Below are positions 33,732 through 44,327 of a stretch of 64,000 bases of DNA, one piece after another. The notes beneath the pieces are model-generated. The model did no database searches. It was given only the letters and a program-made list of their open reading frames with translations, and was not told where the DNA came from. This stretch comes from Trifolium pratense. Taxonomy: Eukaryota; Streptophyta; Magnoliopsida; Fabales; Fabaceae. Within the stretch, counting starts at the first letter, position 1; every line of letters begins with the position of its first letter. The stretch lies in NCBI RefSeq assembly GCF_020283565.1, contig NC_060065.1:54150703-54214702 (forward strand), given 5' to 3'. The position numbers and the translations under genes are program-made.

Positions 33732-34326
33732 GTACTTTCTCATATACTCATCTAAGAACCACCGCCGGCCCTAAAACTCTTTTTGATTTTCTTCTTCTTC
33801 TCTCACCCATAGAGGGGTGGTTTTAGGTCAATTTTTGGCCTAAAATCACCCCTTTACATTTTTTCCTTCTTGCTTTTTAATACAAATAAGTGATTTTCAC
33901 ATAGTTTAAGTCTTATAGTTTTGTTTTCATCTTTGCGATTTTATCCTTTGTTTTGATTTTCAGTATTGTTGTCCGTCTTAGTGCGGAGTATTGTTGTCCC
34001 GTCTTAGTGCGGAGTATTGTTGTCCCGTCTTTGTGCGGTGTTCATTTGTTTCAGGTTTGAAGATTAAGGTTGATCCAGTGCAGATCCAATCAATGACTTT
34101 TGTACCATCAACGCTACAGATCCGGCGACATGAATGTTCCGGAAACTTCAATATAGTCAAATATGTAGGCTTTTGCAATATGCCGTTTGATGCTATTAAC
34201 ACGGATGCTGTGAGTTTGTTCGCAGATTCATCCTTTTTGTTTTTAGCGATTTTGATTTGTATTGCATCGATGTACTCTTATCAATTTGAATGAATGAATA
34301 TCTTTTATTTAGTCAAAAAAAAAAAA
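33732..34326 (+). mobile_element. Poly(A) retroelement, 595 bp, with target duplication
   Basis: A 13-A tail at about 34314-34326 is followed by agagtaggcca. The same 11 bases precede the element at 33721-33731. This is the signature of target-primed reverse transcription. The body has no domain I recognise. It starts ccgccggccct-like and contains three 26-bp tandem repeats. It may be a long SINE, a LINE 3' end or a retrocopy. The 100-codon frame at 33991-34293 has no recognised similarity. Confidence 0.7.
33963..34038. repeat. Three tandem copies of a 25-26 bp unit
   Basis: gtattgttgtcc(c)gtctt followed by (a/t)gtgcgga repeats at 33963, 33988 and 34014 within the poly(A) retroelement. Confidence 0.9.
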
Positions 34327-34444
34327 AGAGTAGGCCAAGTCAATGGTACATATATGGGACAAATATTTTATTATGCACAAACTTGTTTTTACCGTTGGAT
34401 CAATACGTCTCACCATTAGATCGAATGAGATGTGATGTGACATA

Positions 34445-34560
34445 TTGATTCAATGGTGAAATTTATTGATTAAATGGACAAACTAAGTTTGTGGATGGTG
34501 AATTGATTCAATGGTGAAATTTATTGATTAAATGGACAAACTAAGTTTGTGGATGGTGAA
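34445..34560. repeat. Perfect tandem duplication of 58 bp
   Basis: Two adjacent copies begin ttgattcaatggtgaaattt and end gtttgtggatggtgaa. They appear identical, so the duplication is recent. Confidence 0.9.
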
Positions 34561-35101
34561 AGATTTATGTGCATATTAAACAAAGTCCTCAGACGGGCTT
34601 GTTTCGAATAAAAAGTCCTCTAATGAATCAAGCTTGAACATATAGCTTGAGCAAATCTCACCCGAGTCATGTCTAACTCGATCGATATATTGGTACTATA
34701 TTGAGAGAAAAATAAAGAACATGTTCTCACATCTTTGTCGTATGGTTTGCATTATAGAACGAGAATTATTTGTCGAAAAATGGTAAACGGTGCTACGAAC
34801 ACTATTTAAGCTTATTAATATGAAAATTTTGTTTTGAAATTTGTGCATTCAACACCTTAAAAATGTAAAAAGTTCTTTTACCGACGTTAATTTTATCTTT
34901 TACTTCCTTTTTTAATATGATTAACAAGTGCTCCGAAACAGGCCGAACTAATGCAAAATATTAAGCCCAATAAAAAGTAAACACTACCTATCTAGTTCTT
35001 TCCAGTTTCCAGTTCTAGGAAGTTGTAACTAACTAGCAAAGGAATAACAAGAAGAAGTGAGTGAGAGTGAACATAACTGAATCAAAGAAGAATCGAGAAC
35101 G
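34561..35101 (+). promoter_or_regulatory. Upstream region of the prenyltransferase alpha gene
   Basis: Short promoter region leading to the ATG at 35102. The last 60 bp (aagaagtgagtgagagtgaa) are purine-rich and probably leader. No TATA box can be assigned with confidence. Confidence 0.35.
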
Positions 35102-38100
35102 ATGGCCGGAAGAATCGAAGACGAGAACGACGATCGTGTTCCGATAAGTTTGCGACCGGAGTGGTCCGACGTTACTCCGATTCCACAAGACGACGGTCCT
35201 AATCCGATTGTTCCGATCAACTACTCCGAAGAGTTTTCCGAAGTTATGGATTACTTTCGAGCTGTTTACTTCGCCAATGAACATTCATCTCGCGCTCTTT
35301 CTCTTACCGCAGAAGCTATCGGTTTAAATGCCGGAAATTACACTGTATGAAACAACCTTAACTATAATTTTCCTTTTTCAAATTCAGATTCAATGCAAAT
35401 TAAAATAGATTTATTCATTGATTTAATCAATATGATAATTAGCTTTTGTAATCTTGTGATGATTTAATGGAATTCGTGTTCTGTTTTCTGTTATAGGTGT
35501 GGCATTTTCGAAGGTTATTACTTGAGTCACTAAAAGTTGACCTACATGTTGAAAGGGAATTTGTGGGGAAAGTTGCCAGTGGAAATTCCAAAAATTATCA
35601 GATTTGGTGAGATCTCTTTCTTCGTTCGTAGTGATAGTGATTCGTAGCGATTTGTTATAGGTTTTTTTTAGTGAATGGCTTCTGTGTAGAAATGGAATGG
35701 TGGTTTGTGGACTGTGGTGTTCTTGCAACGAATCGTCTGAAATGTTAACTTAATGGAAATTTATCCCTTGTTAGTTTGAAGTAGATGCAAATATTAACAA
35801 GATTATAGAATTAAGAGTTGGTGCTCATAGGTTCCAATCATAGAATTATATCGTGGGAATATCACAAGATTATAAATTTATTTGACTAGGCTAATTATTG
35901 TGGCATTTCCATTTTCCATATACTATATTACAATATACTAGTACACAAATTATTGAAACTGAAACTGCAGAGTGGTATCTATAAGGTGTTTGACTTGGTA
36001 TAACTACTATTATGGAGTATCCATACTTCCCTGTAGGAGCTTTACAGCACTAGCTTTTATTTTCTTTCCTAAACTAGTTAATAGTATCTGTGTATATCTG
36101 TTTCTTTTACCTTTTTGAAAGTTATAGATTTCTGTCTGAGGTGTACTTGAGTTCTCCATTGATACTGCATTAGGCTAAGTTGTAATTGGGAACTTATTAT
36201 ATCATTAATACTGGAAGAATAATGCTAGCAACACACTCTTTAACAAACACACTCCAACACACTCTTTTATTGGTTGAAATTCACATGGGTCCCATAAAAA
36301 AATGTGGACCCATATAACTTTTATGGGACCCATATAAATTTTAACCAATAGAAGAGAGTGTTTTAGAGTGTGTTTGTTAAAGAGTGTGTTGCTAGCACTC
36401 CTCATAGTGGAATGCAGCAAACTTGATAAATTATCGGACACAGCTAATTACGTGGCCTTTCCATCTATATTACTATTTTTGAAGTGTGTCCATGTATCAG
36501 AGTTATAGCATTAGGCTTCCTTTACTAAAACTAGTTATTGTACCAGATTTGTGTCTTCTTTTTTCTTGCTGAAAGTTGTAGATCTGTATCCAAGGAACAC
36601 TTGTGCAACTCCAAACGTCACTTGTATTGTGTTTGGGTACTTATATTTATCATTAATAGTGGAAGAGTAATGCTAGTAACAAACGTTTAGACACTCGCGT
36701 TTGGACACAACCTCTTATTGCATGCCACATTACCTATTTTTTGTTACCACTTACCTGTTGACCGGTTCTATACTTCTATGTGATTATTTTTTTGTTTGTT
36801 TGTTATTCATCAAGTTGGCAACCGACCTGCAACTGACCCACCTCCATGGATCAATCCCATCCACCATTCTTCTTTCATTACCACATTCAAAATTCAACCT
36901 TCCTCCAATAGTTACTACTACTCCCCTTCCTTCTCTTGACATTTATGTTCTCCCACCTTCATCAACCATAGTGGGTGTCGCAAACTCTAGACTTTGTTGA
37001 ATGCATAACATAAAAAATAAGTTCAATGGGCTAAGCACCACACAAGTTTATTCACCTGCGGTTTTACAAATTAAACCATGGTGGTAATATGATATCCAAC
37101 AGAGATGGTTATTCACCTGTAGATGTTGCTGGCCTGTGACTCAAAGTTATTCTTATTTGCATATCATCCCTTCATTGAATTGTAAAGAACATGTTTCTTT
37201 GTTCATACTTTCATGGCATTTAGTTGCATGAAAGAATTTTGAGGAAGTATATAACTGTTATCTTTTATAGTTTATATTTGGTAGTGGTTTCTTATGTAAA
37301 CCATATACATTCAAGATGTCCTGCTTTGAAGTGCTTTCTTTAGATTATTTTGCATACACATCATCACATTGATCTTGATGCCAGATGTTTATAGGCATCA
37401 TAGACGATGGGTTGCTGAGAAATTAGGACTTGAAGCTAGAAATAGTGAACTCGAGTTCACCAAGGAGATACTGTCTATTGACGCCAAACATTATCATGCA
37501 TGGTCTCATAGGCAGGTTTGTTTCTTCCATCGTCTCCGTGAATCTAAGTTTCTCCCAGTTTTGCCTGTTCATATTATTATTGTCACTCATTTTACTTTTC
37601 TTGTACGGACAGTGGGTTCTTCAAACACTAGGAGGATGGGAAGATGAACTCAATTATTGTAATGAACTGCTTGCAGAAGACATGTTTAACAATTCTGCTT
37701 GGAATCAGGTATCCAACTGTTGTGCATGTTATGTTTAGTTTTGGTACGACATGACATAACTAAATATTCAACATGGAATTTTATGATTGTTGACTAACTA
37801 ATTGAGAGATCAAATGCATGTAGTATCCTTTATATTTATCTCACCGTCCAAAATGTTACATTTCCCAATAATTACAATCGAGAAACAACTATCTCAATCT
37901 CACAGTACTTTGGCAAAGTTTCATTTATTCTAGTCTTTAATTTTAGCTGTTATGATTTAATCAATCTAAGGTTCAATTTCTTGAATACTTTAATGACCTG
38001 AATTCTGCTGTAAGGATTGCCAACATGTTCTACATATTTAATTACCCGTACACAAATAGCCAATTATGAAAAAAGAGAACAAAGGGAGTGCTTAGAAATG

Positions 38101-38743
38101 TTTTCTAATCCTATTTGCTTATTAAATGGGGTGATTTTGCTTTGTATATGGAATAACATAGCAATCTATAATTACTTTCTAATCCTATTTACTTATTATA
38201 TGTTGTGTGTTTGCATCGTATGGAATAATAATTTAACAATTCATTTTACTTTTAAAGCATTTTCTTCATCTTTCCAATTTCGATAAAATTAACACGTAAT
38301 ATTTTGTACAGAGATATTTTGTCATAACAAGGTCTCCTTTCTTGGGGGGACTGAAAGCTATGAGAGATTCTGAAGTGCTTTACACCGTTGAAGCCATTAT
38401 TTCCTACCCGGAAAATGAAAGCTCATGGAGATATCTTCGAGGACTTTTCAAAGATGAAAGCACATTATATGTAAATGACACTCGAGTTTCTTCAGTATGT
38501 TTAAAGATTTTGAAAACTAAGAGCAACTATTTGTTTGCTCTAAGTACTCTGTTGGATCTTATTTGCCTCGGTTATCATCCAAATGAAGATTTCAAAGATG
38601 CCGTTGAGGCTTTAAGGACTTCGGATTTTGGTGAACAAGATTCAGATATAGCAAGAACTATTTGTTCTATTTTAGAAAAAGTTGACCCCATTAGAGTCAA
38701 CTATTGGATCTGGCGCAAGAGTAGACTTCCTCAGGTAGCGTAA
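35102..38743 (+). CDS. FTA: Protein farnesyl/geranylgeranyltransferase I alpha subunit
   Basis: The 333-residue product is the shared alpha subunit of farnesyltransferase and geranylgeranyltransferase type I, which attach prenyl groups to CaaX cysteines in the cytosol with a beta subunit. Exons: 35102-35344, 35497-35606, 37395-37515, 37613-37708, 38312-38743, all GT..AG and in phase. PPTA (prenyltransferase alpha) repeats are clear: [61 protein letters not shown] and [10 protein letters not shown]. The region before them has [20 protein letters not shown], typical of this family. Arabidopsis FTA (PLURIPETALA, AT3G59380) is 326 residues, so the gene is full length. Intron 2 (1.79 kb) is enlarged by a MITE. 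The stop TAA is at 38741-38743. The final codons QVA could in principle be spliced further (cag|gtagcg), but the frame closes naturally. Confidence 0.95.
36216..36402. mobile_element. GCTAGCAACACAC-type MITE in FTA intron 2
   Basis: It carries terminal inverted repeats of more than 60 bp, starting gctagcaacacactcttta and ending with its inverse at 36371-36402. The centre has gtgggacc/ggtccc-type arms. The same family is amplified at 59166-59580. Target duplication is unclear. Confidence 0.75.
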
Positions 38744-39247
38744 TATCAAATTAATTAGAGGACAATTTTATGTCATCTGTGTAATTTGTACTGTCTATTG
38801 AAATTGGATGCCATGAATCCCCTATCCTTAACAATTGTACATTGTTGGGTGAAAACAGGGTGATTGTTTTGTTATATGATTTCAGGCTGTATTTCTACAT
38901 TTAACAGCATAGTTGTTTTGCTATGATATATTGTTGGGGAGTACTCTTATAATTGTGATTTGTGAAGTTGTACGCTTTTGTTCTGCCGTTACTATCAATT
39001 TAGTTTGATAATAAGGATTTGAAATAAGTCAAGCTACATTTAGTTTTCACTCAATTTAGTTCCGCCGTTACCATTAATTTAGTGTGAAGTTGTATGCCTT
39101 TGTTCCGCCGTTACTATCAATTTGGTTTACATTGTTGTTCCGTATAGTGGATAGAATTCAGAATTCAAGAAGTTAAGATTCATTCTTTCAAATTGACTAG
39201 TTATTGTTATGGCTTTTATTATTAATAATAATACTACTGCGTTGATT
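38744..39247 (+). other. 3' flank of FTA with a short direct repeat
   Basis: 3' UTR and intergenic sequence. The phrase ccgttactatcaattt recurs at about 38987 and 39107 with flanking gaagttgta, with a third weaker match (ccgttaccattaattt) at about 39064. Confidence 0.5.
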
Positions 39248-39792
39248 TAGGGATGGCAAAAAAACTCAAACCCGAGAGACCCACCCGAACCCAAACCCAA
39301 GTCAACGGGCGAAACCCGATTTGACTGGGTTTGGGTTCGGGTGACACCCGATAATATGGGTATGGGTTTGGTATCAGTCAAACCCACACCCGAAATCCAT
39401 ACACCCACCCGAAATGTTTTATAATTACCTAATTACCCCCATAGTCTCCCACAATTTTCTTGGAAGACCTTATTTTTAGTTGTAATTTAATTTCTTGAAA
39501 GTCTATGATGTAATTTCTTGAAAGTCTATGTTTGAATTTCCTTGGAAGACCTTAATTTTAGTTATAATTTACTTCAAAGTGTATGTTGAAATTTAATTTC
39601 TTAAATTTGCAAATTATTTTCAAATGTGCTACGGGTTTGGGTTTGGGTGGAAAAAACCCGAACCTAATGGGTGTGGGCGTGGGTGTTGTTTTGCCACCCG
39701 AACAGTCTTTGGGTTTGAGTTTGGGTGATGATTTCGGGTGTGGGTTTGGTAAGTGTCAAATCCGCACCCATGGGCGTCCGTTGCCATCCCTA
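39248..39792. mobile_element. hAT-type non-autonomous element with perfect 8-bp duplication
   Basis: The ends tagggatggcaa and ttgccatcccta are perfect inverted repeats. The flanks cgttgatt at 39240-39247 and 39793-39800 are identical. The 8-bp duplication and TAGGG..-type ends mark a hAT element. The interior is rich in gggtttggg and cccaaaccc motifs. No transposase. Confidence 0.9.
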
Positions 39793-39800
39793 CGTTGATT

Positions 39801-40187
39801 GCAACTCTAGAGCCAAGTTCCACACGATAAATAATGGAAATCATGGTCATCAAGAGAAGGAAAAAAAATCGTTTTTCTTGCCTAAGTTTAAAAAAAGAAG
39901 TTAACGTACCAACAAACGGTGTTAACTTGTAACGGATGTTTATATCTATTTTTTAAGAGAACTTAGGGGAGGGAGGTAAGTGTCTACTACAAAACTGAAG
40001 GGTGTGCGTGTCATTTAAAGAGACTTTAAGGGAGGTTAATGTAATTTTCCCCAAAAAATATGAAGAGTGAACTAATTTGGGCATGGTTTAGGTCTATAAA
40101 AAAGGTGTCATAGTTTTCATTTTTTCACAAAACATAACATCCTTCTCATCTCTACGTATCAACAACATCAAGATAACATCCTTCTCT
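39801..40187 (+). promoter_or_regulatory. Upstream region with TATA box of the small secreted-peptide gene
   Basis: A TATA-like string tctataaaaaa at 40093-40103 lies about 85 bp before the ATG at 40188, which is the first ATG after it. The same arrangement (tctataaaag) is found upstream of the related locus at 60.8 kb. Confidence 0.45.
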
Positions 40188-40433
40188 ATGCTTTGTACCT
40201 TTGTTGTTTTCCCCATTTGTGTTTCCTCTCTTGAAGCAATTTCACCACCATCAGAAAAATATGTGGATGGCACTTTTGGTGAGTGGATGTTGATCCACGA
40301 TAAAAACTACTCAAACAAGGTGACACATACACTATGTGAATTCAGTGAAGCTTTCGAAACAATTCCAACATTCAGTGAAACGTATGTTCATCATGTTTTC
40401 AAGGAATTGAGGGTTAAACATGGACGAAACTAA
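40188..40433 (+). CDS. Small secreted peptide, I29-propeptide-like, 81 aa
   Basis: This is a short intact frame. Residues 1-17 (MLCTFVVFPICVSSLEA) look like a signal peptide. The rest has the spacing of an Inhibitor_I29 domain, the propeptide of papain-type cysteine proteases: FGEWMLIHDKNYSN, then EFSEAFETI, and a second partial match FKELRVKHGRN at the end. The protease domain is absent, so it is either a truncated gene fragment or a stand-alone inhibitor-like peptide. The I29 reading is by eye and tentative. A TATA box sits about 85 bp upstream. A related, broken copy with an inverted arm lies at 60.8-61.2 kb. Confidence 0.4.
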   Translation: MLCTFVVFPICVSSLEAISPPSEKYVDGTFGEWMLIHDKNYSNKVTHTLCEFSEAFETIPTFSETYVHHVFKELRVKHGRN

Positions 40434-40949
40434 TCAACCAGCAATGAGATGATGAGGGTCATTTTTGAGATTTTGAGTGCTCTATATAAGTTATAATTTT
40501 GGTGCTTCATTTTTTTATAAGTCATATTTTAAATATATATGTGAAAGAAAAGTTAAAGATTATACCTCTTTGATATTTTCATTCTTCAAATTGATTTCTC
40601 TGTCAAGATAATAAGAGTCTAAATTTATTTTAAAATTTAGTTATAATAATTAATAAATTTATTTATTTTAATACACACAGACGCACGCACACACGCACGC
40701 ACATACACACACTAAGTAAAAATATTGGTGCCCAAAAAATTTTATGACCTATGTGATCGCTCCTCTCGAACATCCTCTAGAATTCTATTGGGGATGATTA
40801 AACAAAGAGAAATCGTCAAGAAGAATCTTCTCTACATTCAAAAGTAAAATAGTGAAGAAGACGTCCATAATTTGAATGGTAAAAAGTATTCAAATATTTT
40901 TTTTAGAGGAAAAACAACCGTCGCATAATTTAGATTATTTTTAGACGTA
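40434..40949. other. 3' flank of the small peptide gene
   Basis: Non-coding. It includes an imperfect (AC)n/(GCAC)n stretch at about 40674-40713 and, near 40791-40835, a segment (gatgattaaac..gagaaatcgtcaagaagaat) that matches the 61.07-61.10 kb region. Confidence 0.5.
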
Positions 40950-40958
40950 TTATTCTAA

Positions 40959-42005
40959 GGGTAAATGATTATTTACTCTCTGCAAAATAAGGAAATTTTC
41001 GTTTATCCCCCTGCACAGATTTTTTTTTCTGTTTACCCCCTGGAAAAAATAGATTCCCTCATTTTGCCCTCTGGGTGTACAGCAGGACAAGTAACTTTGC
41101 AAATTTGCTGATGTGGCTTGTACACGTGGAAAAAATAATTTATATTTATTTTTAAATTCCACGTTAGAAAATATTTTTTTCAAAAAATAAATTAAAATTT
41201 TTTTTCCTACAAAATTAAAAAAACAAATTTTCTTTTTTTTTTTTCAAAAAAAAAAAAATCCTACAAATAACTATTTTTTTCGTACAAAATTATTGAGTAT
41301 TTTTTTTCCTAAAATATAAAAAAAAAAACAAATTTTTTTATTATAGATTTTTTTTTGAAAATCTTTTTCTATTTTTTTTCTATAAATAACTTCTTTTGTC
41401 TATTTTATATTGTTTTTGAAAATCTTTGTCTATTTTTTTTAATTCAAAGAGAATAACAAAAAATAAAGTTTTGTTTTTAAAAAATAAAGATTATTTTTTT
41501 TATTTCAAAAAGATTTGAAAATAAATATTTAAATTTTTTATTTCGGAAATAAACTTTATTTAGGAGTAAATCGTTATTTTGGGAGCAAAATAAGAAAATT
41601 CATTTTTTTTAGTTTCGGAGGAAATTTGTTTTTTTTGTTGGAAATTTTTTTAAATTCATTTGTATGAAAAAAAAAATTAATTTTTTTTTGTAGGAATTTT
41701 TTTAAAAAATATTGTGGAAAATAAACAAGAAAATTATTATTATTTTTTTATTTTGTAGGAAAAAAATTATTTTTTATTTTTTAAAAAATATATTATCTGA
41801 CGTGGAATTTAAAAAATAAATATAAATGATTTTTTCCACATGTACAAGGCATGTCAACAGGTTTGCACAGTCACTTGTCCTGCTGTACACCTAGGGGGCA
41901 AAATGAGGGAATCTATTTTGTGCAGAGGGGTAAACAAAAAAAAAAACTGTGCAGTGGATAAACGAAAATTTTCTTATTTTGCCGGGAGTAAATGATGATT
42001 TACTC
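40959..42005. mobile_element. MULE-type foldback element, 1047 bp, 9-bp target duplication
   Basis: The left end gggtaaatgattatttactc and the right end gagtaaatgatgatttactc are parts of inverted arms of about 240 bp. Inner arm pairs include cctcattttgcc/ggcaaaatgagg and tgctgtacacc/ggtgtacagca. The flanks ttattctaa at 40950-40958 and 42006-42014 are identical. A 9-bp duplication with long inverted arms points to a Mutator-like foldback element. The centre is A/T runs without coding sequence. Confidence 0.85.
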
Positions 42006-42396
42006 TTATTCTAATTTATTTTTTTAATCCTATATTTTTTAGGTTCTTGTTAGGCATTTGCCGCAACGGGTGCAATTGAAAGTCTGATCTATATAAATAG
42101 TGGTGGTGAAGGTGACCTGAAACAATTATCCCCACAAGAGTTGATAGACTCCGACACGCTAAGGGAAATGGATTTCCTAAAGTTGAATTTTGGTGCATTT
42201 TGGTGCATTTGAGAAAAGGAGTGTTTATTTGGGTAAGAGAGAGAAGGTAAAAACTTTAAAAAATAAATAAATAAATTGATTTTATCATAATTGCACATGA
42301 CTTTGTGAAACTGCAGAAATTTGTAACAGCAGTGAATCTTGATCCCACGCTAAGCAATGAGCGTAAAAGTGGTCTTACTCAAAAGCTACCAAAGAA

Positions 42397-42478
42397 CATA
42401 CATACATACATACATACATACATACATACATACATACATACATACATACATACATACATACATACATACATACATACA
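42397..42478. repeat. (CATA)n microsatellite, about 82 bp
   Basis: An uninterrupted run of the tetranucleotide lies directly at the truncated end of the NTH1 relic. Confidence 0.95.
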
Positions 42479-42486
42479 GGGTAAAT

Positions 42487-43169
42487 CAACTATCAACTTT
42501 TTGATGATTTCTTCATCAGCTTTGTTGATTGCATGAGCAGTAAGAAGACCGTTGTAACGAAGACGTTGAGTTGCTCCTATTCTTGAAGGAAAACACTATT
42601 AAATATATATGACTACACTTGTATGAGCAACTGCCAAACATTACATGGACCAAAACTACTTCATACAGTCACGTTTTTCATAATCTTAGAATGAAGCTTC
42701 TCAAACTACGATCAAAAGAAAACAAATCTCAACATGTTTTTCATGACAATAAACATGAGAAGGTATATGTACTTACCACGAGTAACACGCTCCTTAGTTT
42801 GGCTCGATAAAAGAGGGACCGCAAATCGTCTATCCTAATTATGTATGTACATAAGAATTTAGTTTACACTGACAATAAAGTTATCCACATCGAGGTTCAT
42901 ATCGTTTTTGAAATCAAAATGAAATAATGGTCCAAAAACCAATAGCTAATGCTGTTCAAAGTACATTTTATAATCACATTAAGGAAACAAACCAAAAGAT
43001 TAGTGTTTAATTTATTTCACCATGCGCGAAATCAACATAAGTAGGACAGATTTAGACCTTAGGAGATTAAATATCATCATCATCATCATCTCTCGCGTGG
43101 TGTCATCATCGAAATAACTCATTTTGCGAATCCCTTCAAGCACATTTTCCCAATTGGCAGGACATTCAT
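42487..43169 (-). pseudogene. Endonuclease III (NTH1) gene relic, three exons
   Basis: Three blocks on the minus strand match consecutive exons of plant NTH1, a bifunctional DNA glycosylase/AP lyase of base excision repair. Exon a (43169 to about 43076) reads ECPANWENVLEGIRKM after an AG acceptor, then diverges. Exon b (42834-42777) reads DRRFAVPLLSSQTKERVTRG and ends at a GT donor (gtaagt). Exon c (42581-42487) reads IGATQRLRYNGLLTAHAINK then ADEEIIKKLI, after an AG acceptor. In NTH1 the corresponding text is close to RRFAVLVSSLLSSQTKD, and GAIQRLLQNGLLTA then INKADE (recalled). Exon b lacks three residues and has a stop just upstream. The sequence ends at a (CATA)n tract where the helix-hairpin-helix and iron-sulphur parts should follow. 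It is a gene fragment, not a working enzyme. Confidence 0.8.
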
Positions 43170-43892
43170 CTACATAAATGAACAACAAACATACTATAAG
43201 CTCCCTAATTAAAGATGTTTCAATAAAATAGAATCAACCCAAAAGGCCAAAACTATAAAGGTGAATTCTTTGGTATACATATTATGTGGATATGTACCGG
43301 TATATTTGTTAAGGTGGATGATTTTGATTGGTTTACAAATAGTATTTATTAATTTTTCAAGCACATACTAAATTGACCCAATTCAACTGTTCTTGTGTAT
43401 GCAGATCCTTCAATCTTAGTCAAACTCAAACCAAACTTCTGTGTAGTAAAATTATTAACATAAATTATATTGCAAGTGAAATTTTATTCAAAAATTTTTG
43501 TTTGATAATTGAAATTGCATAGGTAAGAGACAAAACAACAATGAAAGTCTCACTTTTTTGTCTTGAAACTGGTCTATGTGCTTGTTTAGTTGAAGTTGTG
43601 AAATGTTTTTGGGTGCGTTGTTCCTCGTAGAGACATGAAATTGGGACACTGAAAATATGAAGAAAATTGAAGGAAAAGGAAGCACATAAAAGAATGCAGC
43701 ACTGTGAAGAAGAAGTTAGTAGTACCTTGGTATGGATTGGTTTTGGAGAAGAAGAAGAAGGAGGAGACACTGATTCGCACCAACATATTTGGACATTGAT
43801 TTTAGTGAGTTAGATTAATGACATGTTTGCTTGTTGATAAAAGTGTCCTATGAATATTTCAAATTTCATTTTTAATTCATATAAAAAATGAG
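43170..43892. other. Flank of the NTH1 relic
   Basis: This could contain remains of the first NTH1 exon on the minus strand, but the frames here (43465-43770) do not show anything I can align. No other gene is seen. Confidence 0.35.
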
Positions 43893-44072
43893 TTTAAATG
43901 ATATGAACTGTTGATATAAAAAAATTTTACACATACATCCAATGACGCGTTGCCACATCATTTAATGAATGTGACACATCATGTGTTTTTAATTACCATA
44001 CATGATGTGTCGGTATATTTATTATTGGACGCATGTGCAAAATAACTTTACACCGACTATCATATAAATTAA
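43893..44072. mobile_element. MITE of the gatatg(c/a)accg family, diverged copy
   Basis: The left arm (atgatatgaactgttgatat, ttttacacatacatccaat) and the right arm (attggacgcatgtgcaaaat, ctttacaccgactatcat) are inverted relatives. The centre is the palindrome acacatcatgtg..catgatgtgt. It belongs to the same family as 44159-44327. Confidence 0.55.
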
Positions 44073-44158
44073 ATTCATAAAAAATTTCTAACAACTTTTT
44101 GTCTTCAAATATTTGTCCGTCATACTTTTTAATATTGCTTTTCAGTTAATTTAAAGAG

Positions 44159-44327
44159 TTTAATTGATATGCACCGACGGTGTAAAATAGTTTTACACAA
44201 TCGTTCAATAAATAACCATTAGTTTGCCATGTCATGTCAAGAAAGTGGGGTAAAGTGGCGGAAAACATGGTTGGTATTGGTTGACAGTGTAAAATTATTT
44301 TATATCATCGGTGTATATCAATTAAAT
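44159..44327. mobile_element. MITE of the same family, better preserved
   Basis: The left end taattgatatgcaccgacgg then tgtaaaatagttttacac is matched by the inverted right end gtgtaaaattattttatatc then atcggtgtatatcaatta. About 169 bp, non-coding. Terminal repeats span about 50 bp. Confidence 0.7.

Noticed and set aside
33991..34293. 100-codon frame in the poly(A) retroelement
   Set aside because: No recognisable domain, and it begins in the tandem repeat. Left as part of the element, not a gene.
36701..37000. 99-codon frame in FTA intron 2
   Set aside because: It lies wholly in an intron of a confirmed gene, has low-complexity content and no family features.
43465..43786. Minus-strand frames as the first exon of the NTH1 relic
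   Set aside because: The position would fit, but no residues align with the NTH1 N-terminal region as I know it.
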